DNA of 64,000 bases from Dryomyza anilis (taxonomy: Eukaryota; Arthropoda; Insecta; Diptera; Dryomyzidae): assembly GCA_951804985.1 (NCBI GenBank), contig OX638135.1, positions 64,215,099 to 64,279,098 of the forward strand. The letters run 5' to 3'. The notes under the pieces were generated by a model, which had not been told where the DNA came from, did no database searches, and saw nothing but the letters and a program-made list of their open reading frames with translations. Below are positions 35,861 to 48,300 of the stretch, piece by piece. Every line of letters starts with the position of its first letter. The first letter of the stretch is position 1. The translations under genes were made by a program, and so were the position numbers.

Positions 35861-37720
35861 CATATGGGCATTTCCAGAAAAACGTCAACCATGATCGAAA
35901 AATTCAAAATGCTCAAATCTTTAAAATAACGACTGATTTGGAATCTTAAATATCTGAATCTAAAGATCTAAAAAGAAATTTCTATTCCGTTACGTTACTA
36001 TGCAATATGTAAAAATACCGATTTTTCATGTATTTTGAGTAACCAAATTAATTAACTTTAAAGATATACAGATACAAAACATTATTTTCTGTTTTTTAAG
36101 TTAAAATTAATAATTATTTCTAAAGCTTAAATATAATGATCCAAATTAAAATAACGGACAATTTTTGATTTTTGAATAACGGTTTTCGATGTCCCATCCG
36201 GAACCAAAAAGATACATTTATTACCATAGTAAACTGAATTTTTTTTTAAAGTTGAATCCACTGTTTCTAAAGCAGAATTTCCTTTTTTTCAAAAATAGTC
36301 AATAAAAATTAAAAAAAACATCTGAAAATTTGAATAGTACATCACTTTTCATTTAGTAATAATGATTATTAATATTGTCATATACATAATTATTTTTAGC
36401 AAACAGTCGTAGTGCAAATTTCCATACTGAACGTCCGGAATTATTCTTCGATTTATTACAAAATAACTGTAAATTTTAAGAACAAAGTGTATATAAACAA
36501 AAATATAGTAAATTGTTTCAGCTATGTTCAGAAATAATAAAAAAATATATATATTGTACGAAAAAAGTATTTTTAGAATAAAAATCGTTCTGATAATTTC
36601 AATACAAAATTATTTGTCCCGTCCGGAATGTCTCGTCCAGAATTTTTCTGTGATTAATTATGAAAAAACTATAAATTTTAGTAAAAAAAGTGTAAATATA
36701 CAAAGAAAGCACATGATTTCTAAAAAATCATGTGTACGAAAAACTCGCTGACTCTTTGCAATATCCATATGGGCATTTCCAAAAAAAAAGTCAACCACGA
36801 CCGAAAAATTCAAAATGCTCAAATCTTTGAAATTACGACGGTTTTGGAATCATAAATATCTGAATCTAAATATCTAAAAAGATATTTCTAGTCCGTTCAA
36901 GATAAAGTATAAAAAATACTCATAAAGTTACGTTACTACACAACCTGTAACTACACCAATTTTTAATGTACTTTGCGTACCCAAATTAACTAACTTTAAA
37001 GACATACAGATACTAAATATTATTTTCTGTTTTTTCTGGTAACATTAATAATTATTTCTAAATCTTAAAAAAATTATCCAAATTAAAATAACGGAAAAAT
37101 TTCGAGTTTTGAATACGGGTTTTCGAAGTCTCGCCCGCAACCAAAAAGATACATTTATTACCATAGTAAACTGATTTTTTAAGTTGAATCCACTGTTTCT
37201 AAAGCAGAATTTCCTTGGCATTTCCAAAAATGTAAACATCATTTTCCTAGTAATTCTACAGAATTTTTGACAGATAATTGATATCTGTACCGTCCGGAAC
37301 TTTGATCAACAATTTTATTTTCTCAAAAAAAAATTAAAAAAACTTAAAAAAATCTGAAATTTGAATAGTACATCACTTTTCATTTCGTAATAATGATTAT
37401 TAGTATTGTCATATACAACATTTTTTTTTAGCAAAAAATCGTAGGGCAAATTTCCCTACGGAACATGCGGAATTATTCTACGATTTATTACGAAATAACT
37501 GTAAAATTTAGGAACAAAGTGTACATATACAAAAATAAAGCAAATTGTCTTAGCTATGTTCAGAGATAATTCAAAAAATATATTGTACGAAAAAAGTATT
37601 TTTAGAATAAATAATTTCAATACGAAAATTTTTGTCCCGTCCGGACTTTTTCTGTGATTTATTTTTCAAAATATTTCAAAAAAATCAAAATTCACTGACT
37701 TTTTGGTATATCCATATGAA
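35861..37720. repeat. ~0.9-kb diverged tandem duplication
   Basis: The second unit starts near 36770. Matching text: GGGCATTTCCAGAAAAACGT and GGGCATTTCCAAAAAAAAAG, both followed by TCAACCA.GA.CGAAAAATT; also CCATAGTAAACTGA at ~36223 and ~37162, and ACATCACTTTTCATTT at ~36340 and ~37370. Words such as CGTCCGGAA recur several times. No open frame is conserved between units, so it is non-coding. Confidence 0.75.
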
Positions 37721-38086
37721 CCTCGATATTGACTTCCGTTTTTGTCCCGTCCGGAACACCGGAACACCACAGAAAAATATTAGTGTGAATGAAAAATATC
37801 GCAAGGTTTAATTGATATTAAATTATTAACATGACATAATAATCCTCAAATTGGAATTTTTGAAGTAAGAATTTATAAAATGAATTTATAAATGATGAAT
37901 TTATGGAATTATGATAATTTTCTATTTTTATACAAACGATGCAAATATATATATGTAAATAGTTCGTGTGTGTTAAATTGTAATATGAAACACTAAACAT
38001 TAAAAATCAAATAAAATTGTAACTAATATGGTAGTATTTCCCTAAGATTTTCTAGTTGACAGGAGTTAATAAACTTAAGGAATAGT

Positions 38087-38832
38087 ACACTAAGAAAACA
38101 AGATATTTAGTAAAGTCTTGCTGCAACTATCTGTTTAAATTTCCGCCTTGTAGAAAATATTCAAACATCCCATAAGTTTCAATAAAGTTGCAGCTAAACT
38201 ATTAATAATTTTGAAATATGACATATATGGAAATAGTTACGAGATGTTTGCCACAACAGCAATGAAAATTGAGATATTTACAATTGACTGATAGCAAACA
38301 GTCTCTTGCAAACAGTTCTTGGACATTTGCAACAAAACTGTTGAGGTATTTTGACATTTGACTACTATAAAAAAGGAAAATGGCGTACTTTTTCCTTACG
38401 ATCGATTTATCCACAAGAATTAAGTAAATCTAATCTAATGGTGTAAAAAAGTGAACTCAAATATTACATTTAAATGGTAAAAGTGAAAATAAAATTTGCT
38501 CGGACAATGGAATGTATAACCAGGATACTGTTTTAATTCTAAAATAACTAAAAATACATTTGATTCCTTCTATTTCAATTTAATAAAGATTACTCCGCGA
38601 ATTCTAATAGAGTACCTTTTCCAAATATTCATCAACTATCTTCATATTTGTAAGATGTTTAATTGATGGTTGCTATAAATAATCGTAAATTTGAAACATG
38701 GTTGCAGCAATATTTAACGTATTTGTCGGATGTTTGAAAGATGTTTGTCTCAATGCCGATCTAAATAATTTGTAAATAAGTTGTTATTTAGGGCTGTGAT
38801 ATTTCTGGTAAATATCTTTGTTTTCTTAGTGT
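38087..38832. mobile_element. ACAC-ended MITE, 746 bp
   Basis: Ends ACACTAAGAAAACAAGATAT and (complement of the right end) ACACTAAGAAAACAAAGATA match over ~24 bp. The interior is partly self-complementary (GTCTTGCTGCAACTATC on the left, GGTTGCAGCAATATTTAA on the right). No coding frame. It interrupts the left arm of the third foldback structure. Confidence 0.75.
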
Positions 38833-39115
38833 TCAACTAGCAACTAGAATTAAATAAAAATCGCTGTTATTCTTATAATTTCATATTAAGTAAATTTGCA
38901 TGCAAAACATTGTAATTTTCTAAAATAAATTCGCCAAATACTATGTATAATGTTTTATTTTATAAATTAATGTAAAATAAAAAAAAAATGACAATAATTG
39001 CTAAAAATTTATAATAGGAAATTTTGTCGCGTCACGCCAGGTCGCAGCGCATTCCAAACTATGGGTTGTAAAAAATTTTATAAATTCTGAAAATTGTAAA
39101 ATAAACCTATAATAT

Positions 39116-40034
39116 TTCATATATTAAAAAAGTTTTTCAAAAAATAGCCTCGTAATTCGCAGAGTTTTGCGTTTTTGAAAACAAGAAAATAACCACTTCT
39201 CTTTTCGTCGCGACAGGGTCTTTAATTGCTTATATTTTAGGACTATGCGGTTCGATTCTTTTCATCTCTATTACTAAATATAAAGCTACTTACGCCCTAC
39301 AGGACTGTCGCGAACGCCATCATGGAAATGCCCATATGTGCAATTACACATACCATTCCAACCGAGAACAGAAGAAAATAATATAATTGAAATAATAAAT
39401 AAAATAAGACAAATAAAACAAAATAAAAAAGCGAAACAAAATATGTACACATACGCATATCAATAGCATAAAAAAAAGCATTTTTGAAAAATGGTATACA
39501 TTTTAAAATAAAAGGGCTCAATTGCGCGCAGATATACGCAGCAATGATTGGTATCGTTGGATTCAGCATAAATCATATATATTAAAATAACAAAAATAAT
39601 AAAAACAAACGAATTTCCCAAGAAAGCAATTAACGATTTAATCAAAAATATAACAAACAACATTAATAATAAAGCATCAAAGCAAGGAAATAAAAAAATT
39701 TAAATCAATGACATATATATCGTGACTATCAGAAAGATTCATTGGTGCAAATATATACAACAAAGACAAATTTTACAACAAGAGACAAACCACATCAGAC
39801 GCTACACATTAGATAATAAAATATAAATATATGTTTGTATTGTAAATATGTTAAATATGTTAAAAATGTAAATATGTCATTGGTAAAAAGCAGCGTATGT
39901 ATTCCCTGAAAATTCCCAGCGTATAGTTTGCCCTGAAAATGACGTCCGGGGGACGTCGAAATGTCGGAAATTATAATAAACAATAATTATTTAAAAAAAG
40001 TGTATTTTCAATATTCAACCAGGCCAAAAGCCCA
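39116..40034. other. Loop of third foldback; no gene, hairpin at 39938
   Basis: AT-rich, with an open minus frame at 39297-39569 of low-complexity Phe/Tyr residues that I do not consider real. Near the end, CCCTGAAAATGACGTCCGGG then GGACGTCGAAATGTCGGAAA (39931-39970) is GC-rich against its background and is followed by AATAAACAATAATTA. This resembles the 3' tail of some retroelements. Confidence 0.45.
39940..39956 (+). other. Perfect 7-bp hairpin, hammerhead-like context
   Basis: GACGTCC-GGG-GGACGTC forms a perfect stem. It is preceded by CTGA (and a displaced TGA) and followed directly by GAAA, the order of hammerhead core segments around stem II. The CTGATGA box is not intact and no third stem is evident, so at most this is a dead ribozyme-like tail. 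Confidence 0.25.
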
Positions 40035-40624
40035 GCAAAACACTAATAAAAAATTTTCTGAATTTATAAAACTAGTTTTAATTATTTTTTACAACCCATA
40101 ATTTGGATCGCGCGGCGACCTGGTTAAACGCGACACAATTTCCTATTATATATATGTTAGTAATTATTGTTATTTGTTTTTTTTTTATTAATTTATAAAA
40201 TAAAAATAGTTGCTAACTGTACTTTGCCTTCCGTTTATTAACTAAAGATTTCATCTACGTAAAACACATATGGTATGTTCTGGTTTACAAGAAAATCTTA
40301 GGAAAATTTATTTATTTGATTTAAGTGTTTAGTGTTTCATATTATTATTATTCAACACACACGAACTATTCAAAGTTTATATTTACATAAATATGCATAG
40401 TGAGTAAAAAAATAGAAAATTATCATAATTCCATAAATTTATCCTTATTTTGTGAAATCACATTCTTCATTCACACTAATATTTTTCTTGTAACTATCAA
40501 TGTGGTCAAAAACAAATATAAAATCATCCCGATATCGATTTCTGATTTTGAGACATAACATGGCAAAAGTACGTGAATATTTTTTTAACAGAGGCACTGT
40601 TAAATAAATATACTGACTGCCATA

Positions 40625-41225
40625 TGGAGAGTACTATGATGAAATGACCACTGTGGCCAGACCAGGAGGCCTGTGCGCTAACTTCTTATATGTCATTCGA
40701 AAGGTAATGACTTGTGCTTTCCAAGGACACTATCCGCTAATCAAAAGCTATACGTTTGGTATTTTTAACAATTTTTTGAAAAAATGTCTTTTTTGGATGA
40801 AAAATCGAACATGATGAAGTGGCCACTGGCCAGTCCAGGAGGCATGTGCACTAACTTCTTATATGTCATTCGAAAGGTAATGACTTGTACTTTTCAACGA
40901 CACTATCTGATAATCAAAAGCTATACGTTTGGTATTTTTAACAATTTTTTGCACAGGCCTCCTGGACTGGCCAGTGGCCACTTCATTATGTTCGGTTTTT
41001 CATACAAAAAAGAAATTTTTTCAAAAAATTGTTAAAAATACCAAACGTATAGCTTTTGATAGCAGATAGTGTCGTTGGAAAGAAGTTAGCGCACAGGTCT
41101 CCTGGACTGGCCAGTGGCCACTTCATCATGTTCGATTTATCATTCAAAAAAGACAAATTTTCAAAAATTAATTAAAAATACCAAAAGTATAGCTTTTTAC
41201 TAGCGGATAGTATCGTTGGAAAGTG
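40625..41225. repeat. Inverted minisatellite pair, ~170-bp unit
   Basis: Two forward units (from ~40635 and ~40800) and two inverted units (from ~40955 and ~41090) share GATGAAGTGGCCACTGGCCA, GTCCAGGAGGCCTGTGC, TAACTTCTTATATGTCATTC and AAGCTATACGTTTGGTATTT. The turn is near 40955. The order GATGAAGTGGCC-AC...CTTCTTATA...GGTAATGA...GCTTTCCA also appears in the 193-bp unit at 45.4-55 kb, so the two are distant relatives. Confidence 0.8.
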
Positions 41226-41439
41226 TGGAGTTCATTGTTGTTTTAAGCAGAAACTATTCAATAGAAAATGTTATAAAATATGAAAATAAGTGACCAAAAT
41301 ATGTACTCAACTTTGCAGTCCGTTTTATCGACATAACTAAGATAAGCTTTGGACTCTTTAATTTCATAAAATTTAAGCATTTTCTTTTATAATACAAGTC
41401 AGAAAGATTTGTTTGTCAACTTTTAATTTGTCGTCAATT

Positions 41440-41829
41440 CTGTCATTTCCTTCTGGGTGGTTCTGACTTTCAACACTATAGATACCGCAAATTTTTACAA
41501 CTGTGTAACTTCTGAACCGATTTGGATCAAATTTTAAATAGTGACTCTGTGTTAAATACTAATTTATCTAAACGGAAAATTCGTTATAAATTTGACCACC
41601 AGTGGGCGTAAAGACTCTAAATCCATATCTTTGTAAGCACAGATTATATCTGGATGAAATTGTATATAGACTCTCTGTAGGAAACGGTTAACGTAGAATA
41701 AAAATTAGTTCCGAATTTCACCACCAGCTAATTTTTCAATAATTTTTACAACTCGGTAACTTCTCAACCGATTTGGACCAAATATTACAAAGTAACACTG
41801 TGTTGAATACCGATTCATAAATAATTTTA
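41440..41829. repeat. Diverged ~256-bp tandem duplication
   Basis: ATTTTTACAACTGTGTAACT at ~41492 recurs as ATTTTTACAACTCGGTAACT at ~41746, each followed by TCT.AACCGATTTGGA and CACTGTGTT. It lies immediately before the copia-type element. No coding content. Confidence 0.65.
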
Positions 41830-42024
41830 AACTAAATAATACATTTAGTTAAAAACTCTTTTCTCAGTCTCGACTTACTTTTTTATTTCACTTACATGCA
41901 TTACACATTTCGATTCGCTCTCTATACTGTTTTGCGCGCACTTAATATTCTTTTATAATAAATTATAATAAATTACTTTGTTCTTTTCAACATCAACTTA
42001 ATAAACTTCATTTTTATTTAAAAA

Positions 42025-42038
42025 GTTATGGGCCCAGT
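42025..42038 (+). promoter_or_regulatory. copia-type primer-binding site
   Basis: GTTATGGGCCCAG matches the site where Drosophila copia primes reverse transcription with a fragment of initiator methionine tRNA (from established knowledge of copia). It fixes the 5' LTR end just upstream, near 42024. Confidence 0.7.
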
Positions 42039-42129
42039 TTACGGCTTATATTAAAATAATATCATTTTATTATTCTAAAGAAAACTGGCGATGATTTTTC
42101 GGCGAATTTGTTCTTTGCAAATATTCAAA

Positions 42130-42425
42130 TAAAGTTCTCGAAAGCGTCGTCGCCGTAGCAGCGTTAAGCAAGCAAGATTTTTTTATCATGGAGCACGAGA
42201 TGTGCATTGACAGACTTCAGGATGGCAGTCAGTGGCTCGTATGAAAAAAACGCCGGTCGCTGCCACGACGCACAATAAGCACTGCTTTGGGAAAGGTTCA
42301 AATATATCGTACTCAAGTAAAGGATGGGCAAGGATTCGAATAAGAGTGGTGGAAGAGAAATGCCAAAGGAAAAATGCTTTGCATGCGGCGAGAAAAGACA
42401 TTGGAAACGTAATTGTCCACAGCTA
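42130..42425 (+). pseudogene. copia gag C-terminus with zinc knuckle
   Basis: The frame at 42372-42422 reads KCFACGEKRHWKRNCPQ, a CX2CX4HX4C nucleic-acid-binding knuckle typical of gag. The upstream frame has stops. The protease region that follows (42430-42710) is not readable as protein. Confidence 0.75.
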
Positions 42426-42819
42426 ATGTTGTTAAGTTTATATATCAGCATGTAGAAAGCAGTGATCATAATGTTGGAATGGTTTCGTCGCGAATGGTTT
42501 GCAAATTTTTCTAAATTATCAGTCCAAGTAACTGTTGGTAACGGCGCTGTCATTGTTGAAGTGGGTAGGGGTGACACACACATTCAGGCATATAACTTAC
42601 AGGAATGGGTGCCCACAGTTAATATGAATGTTTTGTATGTATCAAATATTCATTTGCATTTATTCTCTTCAGTAAAAACAATGTCGTGGATATCAATTGA
42701 AGTAAGACGATAAAAAAATGCGAGTTGCTACAAAATGAGTGCGTGGTTGCTCGGAAGAGAAAATTATTTCACATGATATTCAAGGTCATGAGAAATTCTA
42801 ATTGTGCGAAGGCGAACTT

Positions 42820-43490
42820 GGTCACAGAGAAGATGGAGCTACAAACATGGAACGAAGGATTAGGACATCAAAAATGTAAAATATGTCAAGAAAATTTTGC
42901 AAGCGAAGAACATTAGTTTTGTTGATCAAGACATTGAGTGCGAAGCGTGTGTTTTGGGTAAACATCACCGCGGTAGTTTTTACTCGCGCAAAGAGCAATC
43001 AACAATTAGCGGACGGCTGGTGTTGGCGGACGTTTGTTGGCCGATGCAACTTTTTTTAAAAACTTTGTTAAGTAAGGAATTTCGTTGAATTTTTTAATGA
43101 CATGGGTATTGAGTATCAGCGTACTATACTCTACACGTCGGACCAGAATGGTTGTGCCGAAAGGGAGATGCGAACAATTGTTGAGCCGGCGCGATATTTA
43201 CTCAAAGGGCATGCACTTAAAATTCTGGACTGAGGCTGTAAATACTGCAGCTTATTCACTCAACTACACAGGAACAAGCACAGTTGATGCTAAAACGTCA
43301 TAGAATCTTTGGTATGACAAAGAAGTTGTATGTCATCATTTGCGTATTTTCTGAAGTTTGAAAGTTTGATCCAAAATCGAAGAAAGGTGTTTTCGTCGGA
43401 TATGATACACACTCAAAAGGCTACAAGATTTGGAATCCAGACGTAGGCAAAATGGAAGTAGCACGTGATGTTGTTTTTATATCAGAGGTA
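42820..43490 (+). pseudogene. copia integrase remnant
   Basis: The GAG-pre-integrase zinc region reads WNEGLGHQKCKIC then NISFVDQDIECEACVLGKHH in shifted frames. The core follows as EYQRTILYTSDQNGCAEREM (~43100), GHALKFWTEAVNTAAYSLNY (~43210) and GVFVGYDTHSKGYKIWNPDV (~43390-43445). The catalytic DDE core is largely missing because of a deletion near 43060-43085. Confidence 0.8.
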
Positions 43491-43689
43491 CCTAAGGACA
43501 CCGTGCTGATTATCCATGAACCAAAAGGAATGACGATGAATCCAGATCTACTAATTGCACGGAATTTGCGGCTGAGGATCCAATTATTGAAGTCGACAGC
43601 AAATGAACCGATTGTAGGTTCAACGTGTGATCTCGATTCTTATAATGTTGTGGATCAGCGATTGCGGATGATAACGTAATCGGATGATA

Positions 43690-44620
43690 ACGCCATGGAT
43701 GATGAAATCAAATCGCTTGTTGATAGCGGCACCTGGGTTTTAGTTGACCGCCCCACAGAACAGAAGGTTATTGACAATAGTTGGGTCTATAAACTAAAAT
43801 TAAACACGGATGAGTCTATTGATCGCTATTAAGCGAGTCTTGTGGTACGAGGTTTCACGCAATATTACGGCATTGATTACCACGAAACATTTAGGCCTGT
43901 AGTTAAGTTAACGTCAATTCGTGCTATATTAGCTATAGCAGCAAAGAGAAATATTATAAAGTAGTTTGATATAAAGACCGCATTTTCAAATTAACATTTA
44001 AATGAGAGTGTGTGTATGAATCAAGCTATCGGATACGATGACTAGTTAAACTAGTGAAACTAGTTAAAAGCTTCTATGGGTTAAAGCAAGCGTCGCGTTC
44101 GTGGAACCAAAAATTCACAGATTTTATCAAGAAATATAGTTTTATGGAGACAGTCTGATCCATGTGTTTTTATATATTCTGATGGAGATGAGTTGAAAAT
44201 ACTATATATGTTGATGACGGACTAATAGTAGCGAAAAATGATTTACGAGGTTATCGAATACTCGTAAAAGTGTCCAATGTCAAATGTTTTTTGGGCCTTC
44301 AAATTGATCAACGATTGGAAGGATCTTTACATGTCAGTCAACAAGCTAATGCACACATAAAACTTGAACGCTTCAATATAAAGAATTATAATAGTGCAAA
44401 GACTCCTGCAGATAGTTCACAAAATCTCGGAGATCGTTGCTGATGATAAAAGTCGTTATCCTTATAGAGAGGCTGTAGTCGGCTTGATGTACTTTGCTGT
44501 TGGCACGCGTCCAGATATAAGTTTTGCTGTCAGTAATATAAGCAGACATTTGCTCATGCGAACGCGGCAAAACGTATTTTCAAGTACATTAACGTATTTT
44601 AAAGTACATTAACACGGGCA
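43690..44620 (+). pseudogene. copia reverse transcriptase remnant
   Basis: Reads DDEIKSLVDSGTWVLVDRPT, NSWVYKLKLNTDESIDRY, then a stop, [20 protein letters not shown] and [17 protein letters not shown]. The catalytic YVDD lies at 44207-44218 (TIYVDDGLIVAKN), and GLMYFAVGTRPDISFAVSNI is near 44484. Several frameshifts separate the blocks. The segment ends with a short direct repeat (CGTATTTTCAAGTACATTAA, then CGTATTTTAAAGTACATTAA) just before the foldback terminus. Confidence 0.85.
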
Positions 44621-45389
44621 TTAGGGCAGATCGAAATTTTTTCCCAAAGTTTTAATAGGGCTTACAAGTTACATTATGCTGCTAAAGCTTACCACAAAAA
44701 ATTTGAGTCGAAATAAATATGGACCTCTGTTCGCGCATTGCAGATGAAGTTAAAAACACTTTAAATCCATATTTTTATTTTTCCCATCTACATAAAGTTC
44801 TTTTTTTGGATCGTAATAGTCTCAAAAATTAGAGATTGATGTCCTCTTAAAATTACATCAATTTTGAATTAAATCTTATGCCCATCGTCATTGCAGATAA
44901 AACAGTACAAACAAATCGGCATATTCTCTGGTTAAACCGTTCTGGTTATTTTTACATTATTTAGTTATAGTTATTTTTTATATATATATTCTGAGATTTG
45001 CTAAATCCATATTTGTAAACGGTAATTTTCTATCGTGTAAAGTTATTAAAAAAAGTTATTGAAAAAAATCCTAAAGTCTGGTGCTTTGCCAATTACACTG
45101 ATCTACAAGGATTTTAATCTGGAATCATTTATCATTTCTGGTTGATTTTGGTCTCCTGATAAGTATGTGAAGTTAAATACGTATTTTTTTTTTAGCAAAG
45201 ACACAAACCATTTTTTTTACAGAGCATTAACAGAGCGTTAACAGCCGCTATGTTAGCGGATGAAATCTTCCGATTGGTTCACATAAATGACTCCGAATCC
45301 GTCCAGGATCTTCATGCTGGAATTCAATTTAATACATTGGATAGCTAATGAATAGGGCTTTCCAAATATGTAACCTATGTATATAGATC

Positions 45390-48300
45390 GACCCATTAGA
45401 CATTTTATATACATTTTTAAACTTGGTCATATATTGAGAAAAAGTGGTGATGATGAAGTGGTCACTACTCCGTCCCCGTTCCCCGTGCTGGAACTTCTTA
45501 TAGTAGCTTGGATAGGTAATGATTAGATCTTTCCAAATCTGTGACCTACATAGTTGGATCGATACGCTGGATATTTTTTATGAATTTTTGAAACTTGACC
45601 ATTTACAAGGAACAAAAATATTCAAATGAAGAAAAAGTCATGATGATGAAGTGGCCACTTCTCCGTTCATGGTTCCCGTGCTGGAACTTCTTATAGTAGG
45701 TTGGATAGGTAATGATTATAGCTTTCCAAATATGTAATCTACATAGTTGGATCGATACGCTGTATATATTTTATGAATTTTTGAAACTTGACCATTTACA
45801 AGGAACAAAAATATTCATATGAAGAAAAATTCATGATGATGAAGTGGCCACTTCTCCGTCCATGGTCCCCGTGCTGGAACTTCTTATAGTAGGTTGGATA
45901 GATAATGATTAGAGCTTTCCAAATCTGTGATCGACATAGTTAAATCGATACGCTGGATATTTTTTATGAATTTTTGAATCTTGATCAATTACAAGGAACA
46001 AAAATATTCATATGAAGAAAAAGTCATGATGATGAAGTGGCCACTACTCCGTCCATGGTCCCCGTGCTGGTACTTCTTATAGTAGGTTGGATAGGTAATG
46101 ATTAGAACTTTCCAAATCTGTGATCGACATAGTTAAATCGATACGCTGGATGTTTTTTATGAATTTTTGCATAAAAAACAAGGAACAAAATATTCATATG
46201 AAGAAAATGTCACGATGATGAAGTGGCCACTACTCCGTCCATGGTTCCCGTGCTGGAAATTTTTATAGTAGGTTGGATAGGTAATGATAAGAGCTTTCCA
46301 AATCTGTGATCGACATAGTTAAATCGATACGCTGTATGTTTTTTATGAATTTTTGCATAAAAAACAAGGAACAAAATATTCATATGAAGAAAATGTCATG
46401 ATGATGAAGTGGCCACTACTCCGTCCATGGTCCCCGTGCTGGTACTTCTTATAGTAGGTTGGATAGGTAATGATTAGAGATTTCCAAATCTGTGACCTAC
46501 ATAGTTGGATCGATACGCTGGATATTTTTTATGAATTTTTGAAACTTGACCATTTACAAGGAAGAAAAATATTCCTATGAAGAAAAAGTCATGAGGATGA
46601 AGTGGCCACTATTCCGTCCATGGTCCTCGTGCTGGAACGTCTTATAGTAGGTTGGATAGGTAATGATTAGAACTTTCCAAATCTGTGATCGACATAGTTG
46701 GATCGATACGCTGAATATTTTTTATGAATTTTTGAAACTTAACCATTTACAAGGAACAAATATATTAATATGAAGAAAAAGTCATGATGATGAAGTGGCC
46801 ACTACTCCGTCCAAGGTTCCCGTGCTGGAACTTCTTAAAGTAGGTTGGATAGGTAATGATTAGAGCTTTCCAAATCTGTGATCGACATAGTTGGATCGAA
46901 ACGCTGGATATTTTTTATGAATTTTTGAAACTTGTCCATTTACAAGGAACAAAAATATTCATATGAAGAAAAAGTCATGATGATGAAGTGGCCACTCCTC
47001 CGTCCATGGTCCCCGTGCTGGGACTTCTTATAGTAGGTTGGATAGATAATGATTAGGGCTTTTCAAATATGTGATCGACATAGTTGGATCGATACGCTAT
47101 ATATTTTTTATGAATTTTTGAAACTTGACCATTTACAAGGAACCAAAATATTCATATAAAGAAAAAGTCATGCTCATGAAGTGGCCACTACTCCGTCCAT
47201 GGTCCCCGTGCTGGCACTTCTTACAGTATGTTGGATAGGTAATGATTAGAGCTTTCCAAATCTGTGACACACATAGTTGGATCGATACGCTGGGTACGTT
47301 TTATGAATTTTTGAAACTTGACCATTTACAAGGAACAAAAATATTCATATGAAGAAAATGTCATGATGATGAAGTGGCCATGGTCCCCGTCCATGGTCCC
47401 CGTGCTGGAACGTCTTATAGTAGGTTGGATAGGAATTGATTAGAGCTTTCCAAATCTTTGATCGACGTAGTTAAATCGATACACTGGATATTTTGTATGA
47501 ATTTTTGAATCTTGATCAATTACAAGGAACAAAAATATTCATATGAAGAAAATGTCATGGTGATGAAGTGGCCACTAGTTCCGTCCATGGTCCCCGTGCT
47601 GGAACTTCTTTTAGTAGGTTGGATAGGTAATGATTAGAGCTTTCCAAATCTGTGACCTACATAGTTGGATGGATACGCTGGATATTTTTTATGAATTTTC
47701 GAATCTTGATCAATTACAAGGAACAAAAATATTCATATGAAGAAAATGTCATGATGATGAAGTGGCCACTACCCTGTCCATGGTCCCCGTGCTGGAATTT
47801 CTTATAGTAGGTTGGATAGGTAATGATTATAGCTTTCCGAATATGTAATCTACATAGTTGGATCGATACGCTGGATATATTTTATGAATTTTTGAATCTT
47901 GATCAAGGAACAAAAATATTCATATGAAGAAAATGTCATGATGATGAAGTGGCCACTTCTCCGTCCATGGTCCCCTTGCTGATACTTCTTATAGTAGGTT
48001 GGATAGGTAATGATTATAGCTTTCCAAATATGTAATCTACATAGTTGGATCGATACGCTGGATATATTTTATGAATTTTTGAAACTTGACCATTTACAAG
48101 GAAGAAAAAGTCATGATGATGAAGTGACCACTACTCCATCCATGATCTCCGTGCTGGAACTTCTTATAGTAGGTTGGATAGGTAATGATTAGAGCTTTCC
48201 AAATCTTTGATCGACATAGTCAGATCGATACGCTGGATAGTTTTTATGAATTTTTGAAACTTGACCATTTACAAGTAACAAAAATATTCATATGAAGAAA

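Larger units (their letters stand above)
37770..40515. mobile_element. Third foldback structure, ~2.7 kb
   Basis: The outer arms 37770-38060 and 40265-40510 are inverted copies (AGTGTGAATGAAAAATATCG against ATTCACACTAATATTTTTCT; TTAGTGTTTCATATTA paired with TAATATGAAACACTAA). The inner arms are 38870-39115 and 40035-40195, sharing AATAGGAAATTTTGTCGCGT, with CCTATT at the other arm, and the ACCAGGTCGCCGCGCG region. The left arm is split by a 746-bp MITE. The 0.9-kb loop has no gene. Confidence 0.75.
41830..44625 (+). mobile_element. Degraded copia (Ty1-type) retrotransposon
   Basis: An LTR-like stretch (~41830-42024) is followed by a primer-binding site, then gag, integrase and reverse transcriptase remnants in Ty1/copia order (integrase before RT). 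Dozens of stops and shifts show long decay. The 3' part (RNase H and 3' LTR) is missing, cut where the 44.6-kb foldback element begins. Confidence 0.85.

Noticed and set aside
39297..39663. Minus-strand Phe/Tyr-rich frames as a membrane protein
   Set aside because: The hydrophobic composition follows from A/T-rich low-complexity DNA, and no splice or promoter context supports a gene.
42164..42583. 139-codon minus-strand frame
   Set aside because: It lies antisense to the copia gag relic with its zinc knuckle and shows no recognisable motif.
48010..48192. Repeated 60-codon frame (also at 51601) as a small gene
   Set aside because: It is a reading frame of the 193-bp unit, is broken in most units, and recurs at 51601 only because of the block duplication.
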